Positions 1-11,105 of a DNA stretch of 64,000 nucleotides are shown piece after piece. The DNA comes from Capronia americana. Lineage: Eukaryota; Ascomycota; Eurotiomycetes; Chaetothyriales; Herpotrichiellaceae. Every line of letters starts with the position of its first letter. Position 1 is the stretch's first letter. The stretch is from positions 496,001-560,000 of the forward strand of contig JADWQD010000012.1 in the NCBI GenBank assembly GCA_016110215.1. The letters run 5' to 3'. The position numbers and the translations under genes were made by a program. The notes under the pieces are model-generated. The model was not told where the DNA came from and did not search any database. It saw only the letters and a list, made by a program, of their open reading frames with translations.

Positions 1-74
1 CGACCGCCTCGGCGACGCCCATCGCTTTACTCGGCCCCTTTTTGTATTGAAACATCATCACTGAGTCTACCAGC

Positions 75-1946
75 ATGAGTATTTCAGCAGTACAAACCGT
101 CATGGACAAGATCTCGGATACATCGAGCGAGACGCGCACAGCAGACGCCACGTCAGCGAGCCTGGAGAAGGCGATCAATTCGATTGCGGTCCGATCCAAT
201 ACTTTAGAGTCCGCAGAGCCACAGATTATTCCTTTTCGGGCCAAGAGCCCCCCTACGACTCCTCGAAAGACTATGCCCGTCAACGGTCAAGCGGACGAGA
301 CTGTCGCCGAGTCTGCTGAAAGGGGCAGACAAGAGGTCAAAGGCAGTGCTATACTCTCCACCACCGCAGCGAAGCGGCGGAAGAAGAAAAATAAGACCAG
401 AGCGGCTCCGCCTGCGCAGGCGTTGAATACTGTCAGAGGTTTCACCCCGGTTGATTCCGGCGCCGAAGATTCAGACTTTTCTCGCACCAACAGTCCGCGA
501 GTCCTGTCACCCATTCCTCGTTTGCCTGCGTTGGCAGGTGCGGGCCCTGGTGCGAGGCCGCAGTCACCAGGCATCAGCAGCCTGAAGGCTCAGCTCGATG
601 CCCTGAACTCGCGCAGTCAAAGCCGATCAACATCTCGAGTCCGAGACGCCTTGAACTCGGAAGCCAACAGCAGTGCAGCCAGCGCCGCGTCTGACAATCT
701 GGAGGAGGAGCCGCCAGAAGACATGGTCAGCTACCATGTTCAGATCGACCAAGATTTTGTCAGTCAATCGCTGACGGAAACTGGGACAAGCACGGCTACT
801 CTTTTGTCGCTAGATGCAGATCAGCGCGCAACCTCAATGATAGCCCGCAAGATGACCGCGGCAGATTTCACCCCGATTCGCTGCCTTGGGGATGGCGCAT
901 TCGGCACTGTGCTTCTTGTGCGACAGAACGCAACGGGTCGCCTATTCGCTCAGAAGCAGCTCACCAAGGCATTTCTCAAGGTCCACAAGAAGCGAATCGA
1001 GTCAACCAGGTCTGAACGCACCATTCTCGAACTTGTCAACCGCCATCCTTTCATTGTCAACCTGTATTATGCCTTCCAGGACCACGAGAAGCTCTACCTG
1101 ATTCTCGAATACGCGTCTGGTGGAGAACTCTTCCGTCATCTGGAGTTGGAGAAGTTCTTCTCCGAAGAGGTTGCAGCGTTCTATATTGCCGAGATCGTGT
1201 TGGCTCTCGACTATCTTCACAACACCATGGGTGTCATCTACCGCGATCTCAAACCTGAGAATTGCTTGCTGAATTCCGAAGGGCATCTGCTGCTGACAGA
1301 TTTCGGGTTAAGCAAAGTGGCAGTGCAGGACGCTAGTACACCCGGAGGCAGCCGATGCAACAGTCTTGGTGTCGGTACCATCGAGTACATGGCCCCTGAA
1401 ATCATCAGAGGCTCTGATGAGTCCGACTGGGGTCCGGGGTATGGCAAGGCATGCGACTGGTGGTCCTTGGGTGCGATGGCGTGCGATCTCATGACCGGCA
1501 AACCTCCTTTCGGAGGAGGCAACTGGACGAAGATCCAACAAAACATTTTGTTTCAAAAGTTGAGTCTGCCGTACTTTTTGTCACCAGACGCCAAGGATCT
1601 CTTGAGCCGGCTATTGCGCAAAGAGCCTAAGAAGCGACTGGGCGTGGGTCCTAACGACATCAACATCATCAAGAAGCACCGTTTCTTCAGGAAGATCGAC
1701 TGGAAGAAGTTGGAAGCGAAGGAGCTCGAGCCGCCAATCAAACCACTCGTCACCAATCCTGAACTGGCAGAAAATTTCGCCAAAGAATTCACGGACCGAG
1801 CGGTTGATACGATTGCACGAAGGCATAGCAGGACACTGAGCAAGTCTGATCCTTTTGGTGGGTTCAGCTATGTTGCCAGCAACAGTCTGCTCGAGGAATC
1901 GATGCTTTCGGAACTCGATGAGGCTATCATTGATGAAGACATTTAG
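75..1946 (+). CDS. AGC-family serine/threonine kinase, S6K/Psk-like
   Basis: Single-exon gene of 623 residues; the ATG at 75 opens the frame. Residues 1-260 are low-complexity, rich in Ser, Pro and basic residues, with several SP/TP sites, so probably disordered and phosphorylated. The kinase domain covers roughly 265-560: glycine loop GDGAFGTV, catalytic loop YRDLKPEN, DFG in TDFGLSK and APE in YMAPEI, all intact. The AGC C-terminal tail follows, with a hydrophobic motif FGGFSYV near residue 606, as in S6 kinases and fission-yeast Psk1. Family knowledge: such kinases are activated by TOR and PDK1 and act on growth and translation. The long N-terminus is typical of filamentous fungi. The family is secure; the exact orthologue is inferred. 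Confidence 0.93.
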   Translation: MSISAVQTVMDKISDTSSETRTADATSASLEKAINSIAVRSNTLESAEPQIIPFRAKSPPTTPRKTMPVNGQADETVAESAERGRQEVKGSAILSTTAAKRRKKKNKTRAAPPAQALNTVRGFTPVDSGAEDSDFSRTNSPRVLSPIPRLPALAGAGPGARPQSPGISSLKAQLDALNSRSQSRSTSRVRDALNSEANSSAASAASDNLEEEPPEDMVSYHVQIDQDFVSQSLTETGTSTATLLSLDADQRATSMIARKMTAADFTPIRCLGDGAFGTVLLVRQNATGRLFAQKQLTKAFLKVHKKRIESTRSERTILELVNRHPFIVNLYYAFQDHEKLYLILEYASGGELFRHLELEKFFSEEVAAFYIAEIVLALDYLHNTMGVIYRDLKPENCLLNSEGHLLLTDFGLSKVAVQDASTPGGSRCNSLGVGTIEYMAPEIIRGSDESDWGPGYGKACDWWSLGAMACDLMTGKPPFGGGNWTKIQQNILFQKLSLPYFLSPDAKDLLSRLLRKEPKKRLGVGPNDINIIKKHRFFRKIDWKKLEAKELEPPIKPLVTNPELAENFAKEFTDRAVDTIARRHSRTLSKSDPFGGFSYVASNSLLEESMLSELDEAIIDEDI

Positions 1947-2585
1947 ATGCTGATGACACGGAGGTTAGAGCATAGACATTAGAGCATTGTGATCATCCAT
2001 AGGCGGGTTGGGTAGACTGGAGAAGGACAAGCATACAATGGTCTGGACAACAGCGCGGCGTTGAGGTTTGAGGATATTCACCAAGACTCTGCGCCTGCAT
2101 AGAGCATGGTGGCCCGGGAGTTGGTGACAGGTCAGGAGTACACGAAAATAGTTATGGTCTCTCTCTAAGCAGTAGACAGCACTTAATGACTACACGTCGA
2201 GGAAATTCCTACCGTTGGACGGCCGTCTTGACCTTCTGAAGCAAGATCATGTGTGTTGTCTTTCTGAAACACGAATATCTTCTCAACACAGTTAGATCTC
2301 CACGAACCCCTGCGGTGCCTGCATTGGTGCCTATTTTACGGGCCCAGCTACTAATCAGAAGCCAGGATTTCAAATGCCCCGCCCTCACTTGAGACTCACA
2401 TCAACACACTCTGTACCGCCTCTCACCTACTTCTCAACTGCCTCTCACACCTGCCTCACCTGCCTCAACTGTCTCTGGAAAGTCTCTTTCTACACTCCGT
2501 ACTGTCACCAATATCATCGCATTCTCTTGCGCCTTGACTTCAATCATTGTAGTCGACACGGCTTCGCCCGTACGAGATCGCTGTC
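1947..2585. other. Intergenic, kinase to F-box gene
   Basis: Holds the 3' end of the kinase transcript and the promoter and leader of the F-box gene. From about 2400 to 2500 the + strand is strongly pyrimidine-rich with repeated CTCAC and CTGCCTC steps, common in fungal promoters and leaders just before the start codon. No gene is supported. Confidence 0.5.
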
Positions 2586-4409
2586 ATGGCTCGTCTGAAT
2601 ATCCTTGATCTCGAGATTGAAGTCCTCGCCAGCATCTTTGAATTCGTGGACGATCAATCACCTCGAAGCACCGCAGCCGTGGCCCAAGTCTGCAAACGGT
2701 TCAACAGCGCTATCGAATCCATTCGCTATCGGCACGTCATCGTGCAATGGGATGGAACAAAACGCGCCTGGGTCAACTCGAAACGTCAGCTTGAGCAAGA
2801 TTGGCAGAATCCCGACCTACTTCGCGGCCTTCGACACCTCACAGTTTACAGAGGCGATCTGCCTGCAGCCGTCGAGGAGCCTGAGGACGAATTGGATGAC
2901 AACGTCAACTCCGACGACGACGAAAATGACCCCTCTATCCCCACTACGATGGATGACCCGTTCGGTCAATTAAAGAAAGTCCTCCGTGATGCCAGTAACG
3001 TCAAAACACTGATCTGGAAAGTGGGCTATTTTCCGCCGTACGAAATCACCAAGGCCTTATGCGATTACCAGCCAAAGGCGAAACTGAACCTCTACAGAGC
3101 TGAGAGACTTTCCAGTCCTGTGAGACTTGCCAGTCCTGTTGGGCTGTTGGCCGTTGAGAAAGCTCTCGCGACGTTGTCATGCCTCAACACGTTTTCCATG
3201 ACGGCCTCCCACGGGAACTGCATCGAAGACCACATGACCTTCCAGCTGGTAGTAGCCCTGACACCAAATTTGAAGTTTGCATCTCTCATCTCACTTCCAC
3301 TGATGCGCCCAGGGGATCCCGAGTTGGCAGGTATCTGGCGAGCCAAACCCGAACTATGGTTTCCTCAAATGTATGCCAACAGGAAGCCAAACTCATCCCT
3401 CCGCCATCTTACTTTGGACGGCTGGTGCTTGTCCGCCGAAACGCTCGACTACTGGTCGCAGTACGTCAACTTTGCATGCTTGGAGAGCTTCAAATGCAGC
3501 CGAGGATCTGTCTACGCTTCGTTCTTCCAGCGCGCTCCGGAGCTGTTGACCCGTCTCAAGCACATCAGCCTAAACCTCAACCCTCAAGAACGCAACGATG
3601 AGACGTCCGCAGCGATTGAGCAGTACATTGCCACCTGTTCCAGTCTGTCAAGTCTGAGCCTTTGGTCGTGGAGGGGCGGGGTATCACTGTCTACCATTCT
3701 GGCTCGACACGGGTCCACACTCACCGCACTGCACCTTCATGAGCGCGAAGATAGTTGGTATTCGCTGAGAGACACGCTCTCGGTAGAGGAGCTCAGATCC
3801 ATTCGACAGTCCTGTCCAAAGCTGAAAGAGCTTACCTTTGACATGAATCGGACCTCCCAGCTACTGCGCTTCGAAGAGTATGGTGACATGATGGAAGAGC
3901 TTCGCAAGTTCAAGCTGGACAAGTTGCAGATCTATTTAGACTGTGGCGTGCCCTGGCTGGCGGAAGCTGGCGGAAGGAACGGTCACGACGACGCCCCTGT
4001 CAAAGACAGAAGAATGCCGGATGTTCTCGACAGCGACTTCGTCTACTGCTCGGGCGATGACCAATTCTGTTTCGCCTCACCCGTTCAAACTCAGCCTAGG
4101 CCCCCTGACAATGCTAACCATGCCCTCATAGCATATCCTCCATCGTCGAACAAGCAGATATGCAGTTTCGTCATCGCAACCTGGAAAGCTGTGTTTGGAT
4201 CTCGGACTCAAGGCGCGAGACAGCTAACAATCAAATCTGGAGAGTGGGAGCGGCTGAATACTCCTATCCTTCCACGACTTAGAGGACAACGAGATGTCCG
4301 GGTGTGCTGTCATGCTTGGCCGCATCAGAGAGACGATAAGCAAGGAGTGTGTGAGATTGAGATCGTTTGCTGTCGAGGAGAGCACAAGAGGAAGTTTACC
4401 AGCAGGTAG
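2586..4409 (+). CDS. F-box protein, likely with leucine-rich repeats
   Basis: Single exon, 607 residues. Residues 1-50 fit an F-box: LDLEIEVLASIFEFV, then QVCKRFNSAIESI. An acidic low-complexity insert follows near residues 95-120. The rest has recurrent leucine-spaced segments (LRHLTL, LTRLKHISL, LSSLSLWS, LTALHL, LKELTF), consistent with irregular LRRs. Family knowledge: F-box proteins link SCF ubiquitin ligases to substrates through Skp1; the substrate here cannot be read. The start lies 11 codons before the F-box core, as is common in this family. No close named homologue is recognised. Confidence 0.85.
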   Translation: MARLNILDLEIEVLASIFEFVDDQSPRSTAAVAQVCKRFNSAIESIRYRHVIVQWDGTKRAWVNSKRQLEQDWQNPDLLRGLRHLTVYRGDLPAAVEEPEDELDDNVNSDDDENDPSIPTTMDDPFGQLKKVLRDASNVKTLIWKVGYFPPYEITKALCDYQPKAKLNLYRAERLSSPVRLASPVGLLAVEKALATLSCLNTFSMTASHGNCIEDHMTFQLVVALTPNLKFASLISLPLMRPGDPELAGIWRAKPELWFPQMYANRKPNSSLRHLTLDGWCLSAETLDYWSQYVNFACLESFKCSRGSVYASFFQRAPELLTRLKHISLNLNPQERNDETSAAIEQYIATCSSLSSLSLWSWRGGVSLSTILARHGSTLTALHLHEREDSWYSLRDTLSVEELRSIRQSCPKLKELTFDMNRTSQLLRFEEYGDMMEELRKFKLDKLQIYLDCGVPWLAEAGGRNGHDDAPVKDRRMPDVLDSDFVYCSGDDQFCFASPVQTQPRPPDNANHALIAYPPSSNKQICSFVIATWKAVFGSRTQGARQLTIKSGEWERLNTPILPRLRGQRDVRVCCHAWPHQRDDKQGVCEIEIVCCRGEHKRKFTSR

Positions 4410-4965
4410 CAGAGTTGGCGATCTCTTCCTTCTCTGAGAGCGATTGATCCTCGCAGATGTAAGGTTGTCGTGCACCTGTGTTCTTTGCACAACGTGGACC
4501 CGACCATCAGGTTGTACGGGCCTGCTAAAAGTCAACGCTAGTCAGCCGCATCCATGCGCCGCATCTTCCCTCTTGGTTTACTGGCGCAGTTGAATTGGCT
4601 CAAGGAAAGATGAGTATCGGGCAAGGCTGGATTCTCAACTGTCATTGATCTGACGCATTTGAACTGGCCTACGGCAAGGGATGAGTACGAGACATTGCGG
4701 GCCCATAGATTGCCCGAGCTAGTATCTGACATACACTCGATGCCCGTCAATGATATCCTACCACTATGAACGACAATTCGGCGAGTGTGTGCATTTCTCA
4801 ACATGTGGTGCACCAGTTGCAGGTGCATTGGCTCTTCAGCTTAAAGAGGAAGGAGAAAGCACGCCGCCACCAAGGGGTTCTTACTGCACCATCAATATCA
4901 TCTATTACATATTCACGGCCATCCCTGCCTGGACCATGAAATAGTGCCGCTGGGAATCTCCGAAG
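4410..4965. other. Intergenic, convergent 3' ends
   Basis: Lies between the ends of the F-box gene and the membrane-protein gene. Two related stretches of about 38 bp occur at roughly 4574-4611 and 4654-4692 (both start CGCA, then TTGAA-TGGC, then GATGAGTA), which looks like an old imperfect duplication. No gene is supported. Confidence 0.35.
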
Positions 4966-6189
4966 TCACAGAATACCTGATTCCTTGAGCAGCACTGAAA
5001 TGATCTTTTCTTTGTAAACCTGGGGTGGTACATCGTCGATGTAAGGCATTATTCTGGAAGCTTCAAGATCCAATCGAGCCTGCTCAAAATAACATGTGTG
5101 AACAGCTCTCGAAAGACGTTCGCCTGGGAATCCATCTGTCGGCGGCTCAACGTCGTTCTGGCGAATCGTCATTCCTTGGCTCGTAACAGGAGCGATATCT
5201 GAGAGCATGGAGCCCCGAAGCTTCAATTCCTCCATGGGATCGACAATGTGCCAATCTGAAGCAAGGGACATCCCGAGGATACGTATACGAGGCTTCCATC
5301 CAGTACAGATAGCACCCAAGATTACCATCGATGTGTTGACGAGTACGGACCATTGGCCGACATTCCTGAACGATTCATCCAGTGGAAGGTTGTGCAGTTG
5401 CAGCCCAACTTCAAACATCAACATGTAAAGTATTGATGCTAGAGTAAGCGGCGCCGATGCAAATATAAGTCCCCATCCAGACTTTAGTTCGTTGCGGAAG
5501 TCGGTATAAATCGAAGATAGGCAGAGAGGTAGACAGAAGCATAGTCCTAGCGATGCTGGCAGAACATAGCTCACAAGGAGGCCTTCGTCACCAAAAAGAG
5601 GTGACAGGTTGAAAGAGGAGATGGCTTTCACTTCCATCGGACCCCGAATGTTGCTCGCGAGGCTCGGTTCAAAGCAAGGATAGACACAGGTAAAGTTGGC
5701 AAGGTCGAGGTCTCTCGGCTGAACCAGAATTGCTCCCGAGTTTACTGCAATGCACGGCTCAAAAAAGGGCAGCGGTCGGGTAACTGCGACAATCGCGGCC
5801 ACTATGCCAACAAGGAGCCAGATGCTCCAGCTGAAAGTGAGAACTCGGATCCATCTGAGGACTATGGCATCTGGCAAAAGGGAGATGTAGAGCGCCGGTC
5901 CGATGCCGAGGATGGTGGTCATGATGGCGTATAACACGTCCACGTCAAAAGGTGCTGAGCGGCTTCTTGGTTGACTGGCCATCAAAAGGGAGTGGAGAGC
6001 CGCCGCGCTAGAGTAGATGACGGCATTCGTCGCCGGGGCGATCGCAAACCAAGGCTTCGCAGGCCCAATAAGCAGTAGAAGGATGCCTGCGTAGTAGGTA
6101 TATCTTGTCGTTGTGCCGTACGTACCACTCAAGGGGTACGCACACGTCACGGAGTCGGCCATAAACTCCGTCGCTTCGAGTGAATCCAT
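4966..6189 (-). CDS. Multi-pass membrane protein of unknown function
   Basis: Single exon, 407 residues; ATG at 6189. Several hydrophobic stretches can be seen: AGILLLLIGPAKPWF, a segment ending TTILGIGPALYISLL, WLLVGIVAAIVAV, VSYVLPASLGLCFCLPL, LASILYMLMF and VLVNTSMVILGAICTGW, so about six or seven membrane spans with a hydrophilic C-terminal tail of about 100 residues. A loop between spans has spaced cysteines (CIAVNSG, FTCVYPCFEP) that could form disulfides outside the cell. I do not recognise the family; it resembles the many uncharacterised integral membrane proteins of Pezizomycotina. No neighbour gives a clue. Confidence 0.75.
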   Translation of the reverse strand: MDSLEATEFMADSVTCAYPLSGTYGTTTRYTYYAGILLLLIGPAKPWFAIAPATNAVIYSSAAALHSLLMASQPRSRSAPFDVDVLYAIMTTILGIGPALYISLLPDAIVLRWIRVLTFSWSIWLLVGIVAAIVAVTRPLPFFEPCIAVNSGAILVQPRDLDLANFTCVYPCFEPSLASNIRGPMEVKAISSFNLSPLFGDEGLLVSYVLPASLGLCFCLPLCLSSIYTDFRNELKSGWGLIFASAPLTLASILYMLMFEVGLQLHNLPLDESFRNVGQWSVLVNTSMVILGAICTGWKPRIRILGMSLASDWHIVDPMEELKLRGSMLSDIAPVTSQGMTIRQNDVEPPTDGFPGERLSRAVHTCYFEQARLDLEASRIMPYIDDVPPQVYKEKIISVLLKESGIL

Positions 6190-6914
6190 TGTCCGGGCGA
6201 CAACGGTGGACGTACGGGGAAATTTCGAACTTTAGAGGTAATGCGGGTTTCCGTCCCTTTGGCTAAGTCCCCGTCGTTTGTGGTGGAATGGCTTTATCAG
6301 CCTTAGTGTTGCGTGATGTGGGAATCTTCCAGCACCCTCTCACCAATATGACTAGTGCAGGAGATGTCAGTGTCAAGTTTTGACGTACGGGCTATCCTAG
6401 CCGAGCTCTTCAAATCTCGCAATCCAACACAGACTTGAGAAAGCCAAAGCTGGGGCAGAGGTCGATATTTATGTAGAATATTAAGGCTCGATAAGGCTGA
6501 GGCGTATCGAAAATGAGGCGGAGTCATGGGGAGCGGTGAGCATCCTTACACGCCAATTTACGGTGAAGTACGAGCTACCAAGCCTAGCGAGCCTGGCTAC
6601 AGTAAGTGGCGGAGATGATGGATGGCTTTGATATTGACAGGAACTTCAAAGGACCCATAGAGGAGTGTTTGCGCCGCAAATGCATTGTGTAAAGATGAAC
6701 TCATGCCAAGTACGAACTGAGTACGGCTAACATACCTTCCTCACTGGCTAGCCGAACTAGCAATAATGTCTGCTCTGCTCCGTTAGTCTGTAGCAATGGC
6801 ACTGGAGAATGTGTGGGCTACGCTTGCTGTTAGAACCAAGCCCCGGATCTACTTGCGGGGAGAAATAGAGAATGTGCGAGTTCTCAGACATGAGCATGAT
6901 CCAATCTGGTTGAT
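6190..6914. other. Intergenic with no recognised gene
   Basis: Promoter side of the membrane-protein gene and 3' side of the SDR gene. Only short shadow frames occur; no domain was recognised on either strand. Confidence 0.4.
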
Positions 6915-7813
6915 CTACCACGGAACGTTTTTCCCATCATACACATTTGGTCCTTGAACATTTTCCCACCCTCTCACATGGATGTTGCGGAATGTGCCAT
7001 TGTAATCGGCCTTGCTGTTCAGAATGATGGCGAGGGCTGCCTTCACTCCTACTTGGACTTCCAAGTCCGCACCCTGCCCACCCGCATCGGTTTTTAGGTA
7101 CTATCATCAGGAAGTTCATCAATCAACGTGTCCTAGAGGATGAATAAAGATCGTTTTGTCGTGCCAGACTTACACCTGGAGATAGGGCATATATGGTAAA
7201 CCCCTTGGAGTGATATTCCAGGGCGTATTGAACCGTCAGAGCGTTCAACGCAGCCTTTGAGATTTTGTATGCTGGGGCAGGAATATGTGCGAAAGACTCG
7301 GCATTCGTGATTGATCCGGCGCTGGAAGATCTGTTCCTGTGGTCAATTCGCCAGTCTAGAGTCAACAATCTCCGAGGACATGGAATGAATGTACATGTTG
7401 ATAATTTGTTTGCGAGACCCCTTCTCCAGCAACGGCATCAACGCCGAAGTCGTATCTTGAACGGCCTGCACATTGACCTCCAACGCATCTCTCAGGTTGC
7501 TCATTGATGCTATGCCATTCAAGGCAAGAGGCATGACGCCGGCGTTGTTGATCAGAAAATCGAGGCCTTTGCCAGCGAGGTGGGTTTCGACTTCGGAGAC
7601 AGCCTTGTCGATGCTTGCGCGATCAGTTATGGTCACGGTGACGGGGATCACCCGACCCGAAGAGCGCTCAATCAATGCTCGTAGTTGCTCGCCGGGGCGA
7701 GATCTGATGGCGGCGAAGACGACCGAGACCTGACTAGCAGGCTGTCCTGACAGTTGAGAGACGAGCTCGTAGCCTATGCCGCGACTAGCCCCGGTGACGA
7801 AGAAGGAGGCCAT
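6915..7813 (-). CDS. Short-chain dehydrogenase/reductase
   Basis: Three exons: 7813-7395, 7330-7174 and 7100-6915, giving 253 residues. Intron 2 has a consensus GTAAGT donor; both introns keep phase. Residues 1-15 form the Rossmann start with the TGASRGIG dinucleotide motif; NNAGVM follows; the catalytic set is Ser in SSSAGS and Tyr/Lys in YKISK. The C-terminus has SPGYLKTDAGG, typical of small SDRs of the C-factor/sniffer type, which use NAD(P)H on carbonyls. The substrate is unknown. It is divergent from the VOC gene at 8258 across 444 bp, so the two may share a promoter. It probably belongs to the catabolic-looking cluster that runs to 19.6 kb. Confidence 0.9.
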
Positions 7814-8257
7814 TGTTGCCCAGGCGTTTTCTCGCGAGGCAATACTCGGATGGGTCGACAGAGCAGAGAATATGGTGTTTACACGGCCGGCATTTTCTAA
7901 GCCACGGAAATGGTTTGAACCTCTTGTTGCTTACAATCATGACTGCTGAAGATCTCAACGGATGTCTTTGCTAGGCAGGTCGCTAAAGCCGTGCAGACAG
8001 AATCTGGAAGCTTGTGTGTGTTCTTAATCCCGACCAATCACCAACAATTCCCACAGGAAAACTCCTACCGAAAATGGGAAACATACTCCGATAGACCTCC
8101 ATGATACGAACCAACATATTGCCAGGCTCAAGTCATTAGAGTGAGACTCGATCGGCGGCCTTCCGGCAGCGCACGAGGCAATATCCTCTCCTCATGCACG
8201 ACTGCTGTACTTCGACTTATTGACCCAGCCTTCCTCTCGAGTTGATTGAGCCCCAGA
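7814..8257. promoter_or_regulatory. Divergent promoter, SDR and VOC genes
   Basis: A 444-bp gap between the start codons of two genes that point away from each other. Position alone marks it as the likely shared control region. No binding site can be called with confidence. Confidence 0.4.
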
Positions 8258-8851
8258 ATGTCTAGTGTAAGTAAGCCTGAATCTATCATGATGCGTATGC
8301 AACAGAAGCTCCTGAACTCGAGTTGACGATCTGGATCTGCAAAGTCTGCACCGCCGCCTCAGCCCTTGCGAGCCATCAATCACATTGGCATGACCGTTCC
8401 AGACCTTGACGCTGCCTTGGCCTGGTATATAAAGGTCTTGGGGCTCAGAGAGATTACTCCACCATGGTCGATAGATCGATCGCTGAATCCAGAGTCCATC
8501 TTGTTCAAGGTCTACGGCGACGATGTGATGAGAGTCAAGATCGGGTTTCTGGCCTCCGCAAATGGCTGTGGCCTCGAGATGTTCGAATTCCAGGATCCGA
8601 AGATGTCACCGTCGGCGGCGGCTGGATTCAGCTACACGAGGGGAGGTGTGTTCCATATCTGCTTGACCGACCCGGATCCAGACGCAGTGAAAGCACGAGT
8701 CATCGAACACGGTGGCAAAGCCATCGGTCAGACGGTGGTGCCGTATGAGGATGAGCCGGACTCTGCTTGCTATGTGCAAGATCCCTGGGGAAATGTGATT
8801 GAAGTATTGAGTTGCAGCATGGAGCAGTTGTTTGCCAATCGGAAACAATGA
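8258..8851 (+). CDS. VOC-superfamily (glyoxalase/dioxygenase-like) protein
   Basis: Proposed two-exon model: a nine-base first exon (8258-8266, ATG TCT AGT, then a GTAAGT donor) joined to 8345-8851, giving 171 residues starting MSSSAPPQPLRAINHIG. The long frame alone has no ATG before the domain, which is why the micro-exon is proposed. The fold is VOC: His in INHIGMTVPDLD, Glu in GLEMFEF, His in GGVFHICL and Glu in GNVIEVLS are the expected metal-ligand positions. Family members include glyoxalase I, extradiol dioxygenases, epimerases and resistance proteins, so the reaction is open. Beside a fumarylacetoacetase-type hydrolase, ring cleavage or isomerisation of an aromatic product is attractive but inferred. 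Confidence 0.85.
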
Positions 8852-9030
8852 AAGTGCCTTATCATACCCTACCAAGAAATGAAACAATCAACCACTGCTG
8901 CTCTTATTTGCGATATACCCTGCCGATATATCGATAATAAAGAGGCGTTTCACTTGTGGAGGGAAGAACATATGGGTCGTAGTTTGCTCTCCATCACGCG
9001 TACTAGCTTTTGTCCAAACACTTCAAGCTA

Positions 9031-10493
9031 TCAGTTGGCCGGCAGCACCTCACCGCGGCAGATCCCAAAACCTACATTCCCCAGCCCGTCTTTCGTCCGG
9101 ATTTGTGCAGAAAATTCCACTGTATCGCCGTCTTCAAGATAGGTTCGACGCAGGCGTGCCCCTGACGAATCTTCTGCACTCATTTCATAGACCTGTTCAC
9201 CGTATCGAGAAAGCTCCAAGAAACAGCCCTCTTCTGGCTTTGTAGGCCCGGACATCGTTCCGGTTCCCATAAGATCACCTGGTCGCAACGGACAACCGCC
9301 ACGGGTGTGATGGGCAATCATCTGAGCAAAAGAAAAGACCATGAACTTTGTGTTGCAATCTGCCACGTGGTACCTGGTTCGATCAACTGAACATCCCATC
9401 TATTAGCATATCGATCAATCGCGTCTTTTAAAATATTGCTCACCTTCCAATGTTGCTCGCATGGGAACTTCAAAGATCGATTTGGTCTCCTTTTGCATCA
9501 AGTAATCAGGAAGTGGACGCTGTCAAAGGTCAATAAATCATACACTACAAAAGAGTTGTTAGAGGCAGGCCAGTCGACCTACATCCGCTTTGATCGGGGG
9601 GACCCGGTACGGCTCTAATGCTTCGAACGGGACAATCCAGGGTGATATCGAAGTGGCAAAATTCTTGCAGGTAAACGGGGCACTGGGTTCCCACTTTTGA
9701 AAGTCTCGCGCGGACCAGTCGTTCAGCAGAACAAACCCAAAGATATGGCTCTCGGCTTGATCGACAGGAACCGCTGTGCCCATTTGACTTGGGCGCCCAA
9801 TAACGACGCCGAATTCAACTTCAAAGTCGAGGTTGCGGCACGTTCCCGATACTGCTTTCCCATCCTCTCGATACTGACCTTTGGGTCTACGGATAGGGGT
9901 GCCCGAGACGACGACTGAGGATGAACGACCATGAAAGCCGGAAGGAATGTCCCAGAAGCTCGGGAGGATCTGTGTGATATCGGCTCCAGGTCTCAGGAAT
10001 TCTGCACACTATACACCATGTCAGCGCCCTCCCTGTGCTAGGATCATGATCAGGGTCTCTTCGCACTACCCACATTATTGGCATGATGAAGCCCGACAAA
10101 AAAGTCCGTAAAGTCACCGACAGTCACGGGTAGGTGCATAACCGCACTTTCCATGGGCACCAGACACCTGGCGCGGAGCTCATGATTGTCGCGCAACACG
10201 TCGCCGAGCTGAGTGCTGTCTTGTAGCAGCTCTTGTAACTTCTTTCGAACTTTGCTGTGCACGTCTTGCCCGAGCTCAGCGTAGGTATTGAGGGTCTTTT
10301 CTTCAAGAGATGAAGCGTCGAAGTCGATGTCGTTGAACACCTGTGCTTGAGCGAGCACTTTTAAATCGAGCACATGGTTTCCCACCGCTACGCCGATGCG
10401 TGGAGTTGAGTCGGCACTTGTGCTGAAGACTCCATACGGTAGGTTTTGTAGCGAGAAGTCGGAGTCTATGGGGATGGGTAACCAAGAAGCCAT
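9031..10493 (-). CDS. Fumarylacetoacetase-type hydrolase
   Basis: Four exons: 10493-10070, 10001-9583, 9519-9444 and 9386-9031, all in phase, giving 424 residues, the usual size of eukaryotic fumarylacetoacetate hydrolase. N-terminal SH3-like part, then the hydrolase domain with SGFHGRSSS, FGVVIGRPSQMG, VLLNDWSARDFQKWE, LRPGDLMGTGTMSGP and GFGICRGEVLP. Family knowledge: the enzyme splits fumarylacetoacetate to fumarate and acetoacetate in tyrosine breakdown, with Mg or Ca in the active site. No homogentisate dioxygenase or maleylacetoacetate isomerase gene is nearby, so this may be a cluster-specific paralogue acting on a related ring-cleavage product. It diverges from the MFS gene at 11106. 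Confidence 0.93.
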
Positions 10494-11105
10494 CGTCGTG
10501 CTTGTCTACTTTGTTCTGTTGATACGGCTCGGCCTTGTCGCAACAAATTTTAATGTGCTCCTTTCAAAAGTAGTTATATCCTAGAGATGAGGCATCCTCC
10601 GTCACGCGCGCCAGGTAAGCAGCACTTCTCAAGTCCGCTCAGATCCAGACACCGAGACTCCCGCTGACAAAAAGATATGGACGCTAAGAGCCTCCTGATT
10701 CCATTCACACATGGAGCCACATTGTTGGTAAAGTCAATCCTCTCGGAGAATCGCCCCACAGTTTCCCGACGCAAACACAATCTGGACTCTGGATCATCAC
10801 CAATCCCACAAGAAATGTCACCCCACGGGGAAAGATGTTGTCTTGGGAAACAGCCACACTTGTGCTCAAGGATTTTGGGGAGGCCGAGTTGGCTTGCTTC
10901 CACACCATCTGCGTATAACCGTGCAAAATGGAGGCATTAAGAGTGGGACAGCATTTCCATCACCCCCCGATGCCTATATGATGTCTTCGTCTCCTGCCTG
11001 TGTGCTCGTCTCCTGACGCCAAAGAAACTCCCCTTGCCGCCGTTAGTTCCAGCTATCGATTCACCTGCTACCATACCCTGCAGCACCGGCACACCGGCAC
11101 CCAAC
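10494..11105. promoter_or_regulatory. Divergent promoter, hydrolase and MFS genes
   Basis: A 612-bp gap between two start codons facing away from each other. It is the likely control region of both genes. Only shadow frames are present and no operator is called. Confidence 0.4.

Noticed and set aside
4574..4692. Diverged 38-bp duplication between two 3' ends
   Set aside because: Too diverged and short to assign as a mobile element or gene fragment; noted only in the intergenic entry.
11034..11105. Earlier start for the TRI12-like transporter
   Set aside because: The upstream extension has no ATG; 11106 is the first in frame.
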